From Macrothele yani (lineage: Eukaryota; Arthropoda; Arachnida; Araneae; Macrothelidae): DNA of 64,000 nt. Below, in pieces: positions 63,288 to 64,000 of the stretch; position 1 is the first letter of the stretch; every line of letters begins with the position of its first letter. The stretch spans positions 16,537,219 through 16,601,218 of the forward strand of contig CM077034.1 of assembly GCA_039090855.1 (NCBI GenBank), read 5' to 3'. The position numbers and the translations under genes are program-made. Below the pieces are notes generated by a model. The model did no database searches, was not told the origin of the DNA, and saw only the letters and a program-made list of their open reading frames with translations.

Positions 63288-64000
63288 CACTGAAGAACAT
63301 TTGAATTAGAGACAGCTGGCGTTATGCAAATGTGGCGCTGTGGGCGGCCCTGTAAACGGAAACGACATGACGTATGCAGCGATCCCACAATATAAGGAGT
63401 GATGCGACGGGAATCAGTAAGAGTCGGGCGCAGTATGGGTAAGACGAAAGATCTAATTGCATTTTATGGTGGGCGAATTGTCAGGGCCCGAGGAATGGGT
63501 CACTCCATCTCGGAAGTCGTGTAGGAACTGGGATTTTCACGAGCCACTGTGTCACGGGTGCACCGTGAGTACATCGAATCCGGTAAATCCATCCCTGCAA
63601 GGGCCAACTGCCGTGGACAACAGCATGTGGATGAGCGGGGTCATCGTCCTCTAGCTCGCATTGTAACAGCGGATAGACGGGCCACAGTGCAAGAAATCCC
63701 TCGGCAATTTAACACTGGTGGCGTTCAAGCAGCCACACCATCCAGAACCATCTCCTCGCTATGGGGTACAGAAGTAATCGTCCCACGAGGGTACCGCTTC
63801 TGACCGCACATCACAGGATGCAAAGATTAGCATGGGCGCGGGAACATCGCCACTGGACCCTAGACATGTGGGAAAAGGTTGCCTGGACTGATGAGTCGAG
63901 ATTCACGTTGATACATGCGGATGGCAGGATACGAGTACGGCGCAAACCACATGAATCGATGGATCCTTCTTGCCAGAAGGATACTCTTCAAGCTGGTGGG
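63288..64000 (+). mobile_element. Tc1-like transposon, 5' part (runs off the window)
   Basis: TA at 63286-63287 followed by cactgaagaacatttgaatt as the presumed terminus, then a 5' leader and transposase. The right end is outside the window, so the inverted repeat cannot be checked. Confidence 0.65.
63435..64000 (+). pseudogene. Tc1-like transposase, N-terminal part
   Basis: Starts MGKTKDLIAFYGGRIVRARG and contains MGHSISEVV, an in-frame TAG at about 63522, ELGFSRATVSRVHREYIESG, RRATVQEIPRQFN, a frame change at about 63770, RMQRLAWAREHRHWTLDMWE, VAWTDESRFTLIHADGRIRV (first Asp) and KPHESMDPSCQ, where the window ends. Related to the transposase at 39164 but a different element. Confidence 0.8.

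Noticed and set aside
1..64000. Host protein-coding genes, rRNA genes or integrated viruses
   Set aside because: No long multi-exon-like coding pattern, rRNA core sequence or viral gene set was recognised. The reverse transcriptases are LINE type without protease, integrase or envelope.

Overview
The window is eukaryotic, repeat-dominated intergenic DNA. I found no convincing host protein-coding gene, rRNA gene or prokaryotic feature. The inventory is Tc1-like and mariner DNA transposons with TA target duplications, a pogo/Tigger-like element, RTE-like non-LTR retrotransposons, three tRNA-derived SINE families, foldback and MITE elements, and many tandem-repeat arrays. That mix, and the style of the Tc1 transposases, suggests an invertebrate and most likely an arthropod; a chelicerate such as a spider is my best guess, but this is inference only.

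Layout. 1-4760: a 166-bp repeat, a tRNA-derived SINE, a MITE family, a foldback element with long inverted arms, a 346-bp duplication and the long form of a tRNA-like repeat. 5117-9420: a 99-bp tandem array split by a nearly intact mariner and by a pogo/Tigger-like element that itself carries SINEs. 10312-12185: a Tc1-like element and two stray 135-bp repeat units. 12186-17010: a 4.8-kb satellite of ~125-bp units built from 15-16-bp subunits, ending in an inverted segment. 17547-18969: a Tc1-like element split by a SINE. 19226-23929: a mariner split by a 135-bp array and by a nested Tc1. 23930-26008: a SINE expanded to 2 kb between one pair of target duplications. 27038-36101: a Tc1/mariner-type element whose C-terminal coding end became a 134-bp array, also holding an RTE-like LINE preceded by 34-bp tandem repeats. 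36462-40227: a SINE, two Tc1 elements and an 89-bp hairpin. 40481-43195: another satellite. 44270-52380: RTE-like copies, a LINE C-terminus and two Tc1 elements lying 6 bp apart. 53164-56319: a SINE-split Tc1 and a mariner. 56408-60208: a Tc1-like element inflated by an 82-bp array made from its own C-terminal codons. 60288-62735: eight ~325-bp units each with a tRNA-like sequence. 63081-64000: mariner and Tc1 fragments.

Nothing here works as a pathway. The value is in insertion order and in how arrays arose. At least two DNA transposons had the last codons of their transposase amplified into satellite arrays, a third transposase ORF was interrupted by a foreign array, and two tRNA-derived elements were also turned into tandem arrays. 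Every complete transposase or RT has at least one lesion visible by eye. The least damaged are the mariner at 5217-6528 (one apparent frameshift), the Tc1 at 37061-38494 (nonsense codons only), the Tc1 at 49763-51168 and the LINE at 30845-33732 (two frameshifts).
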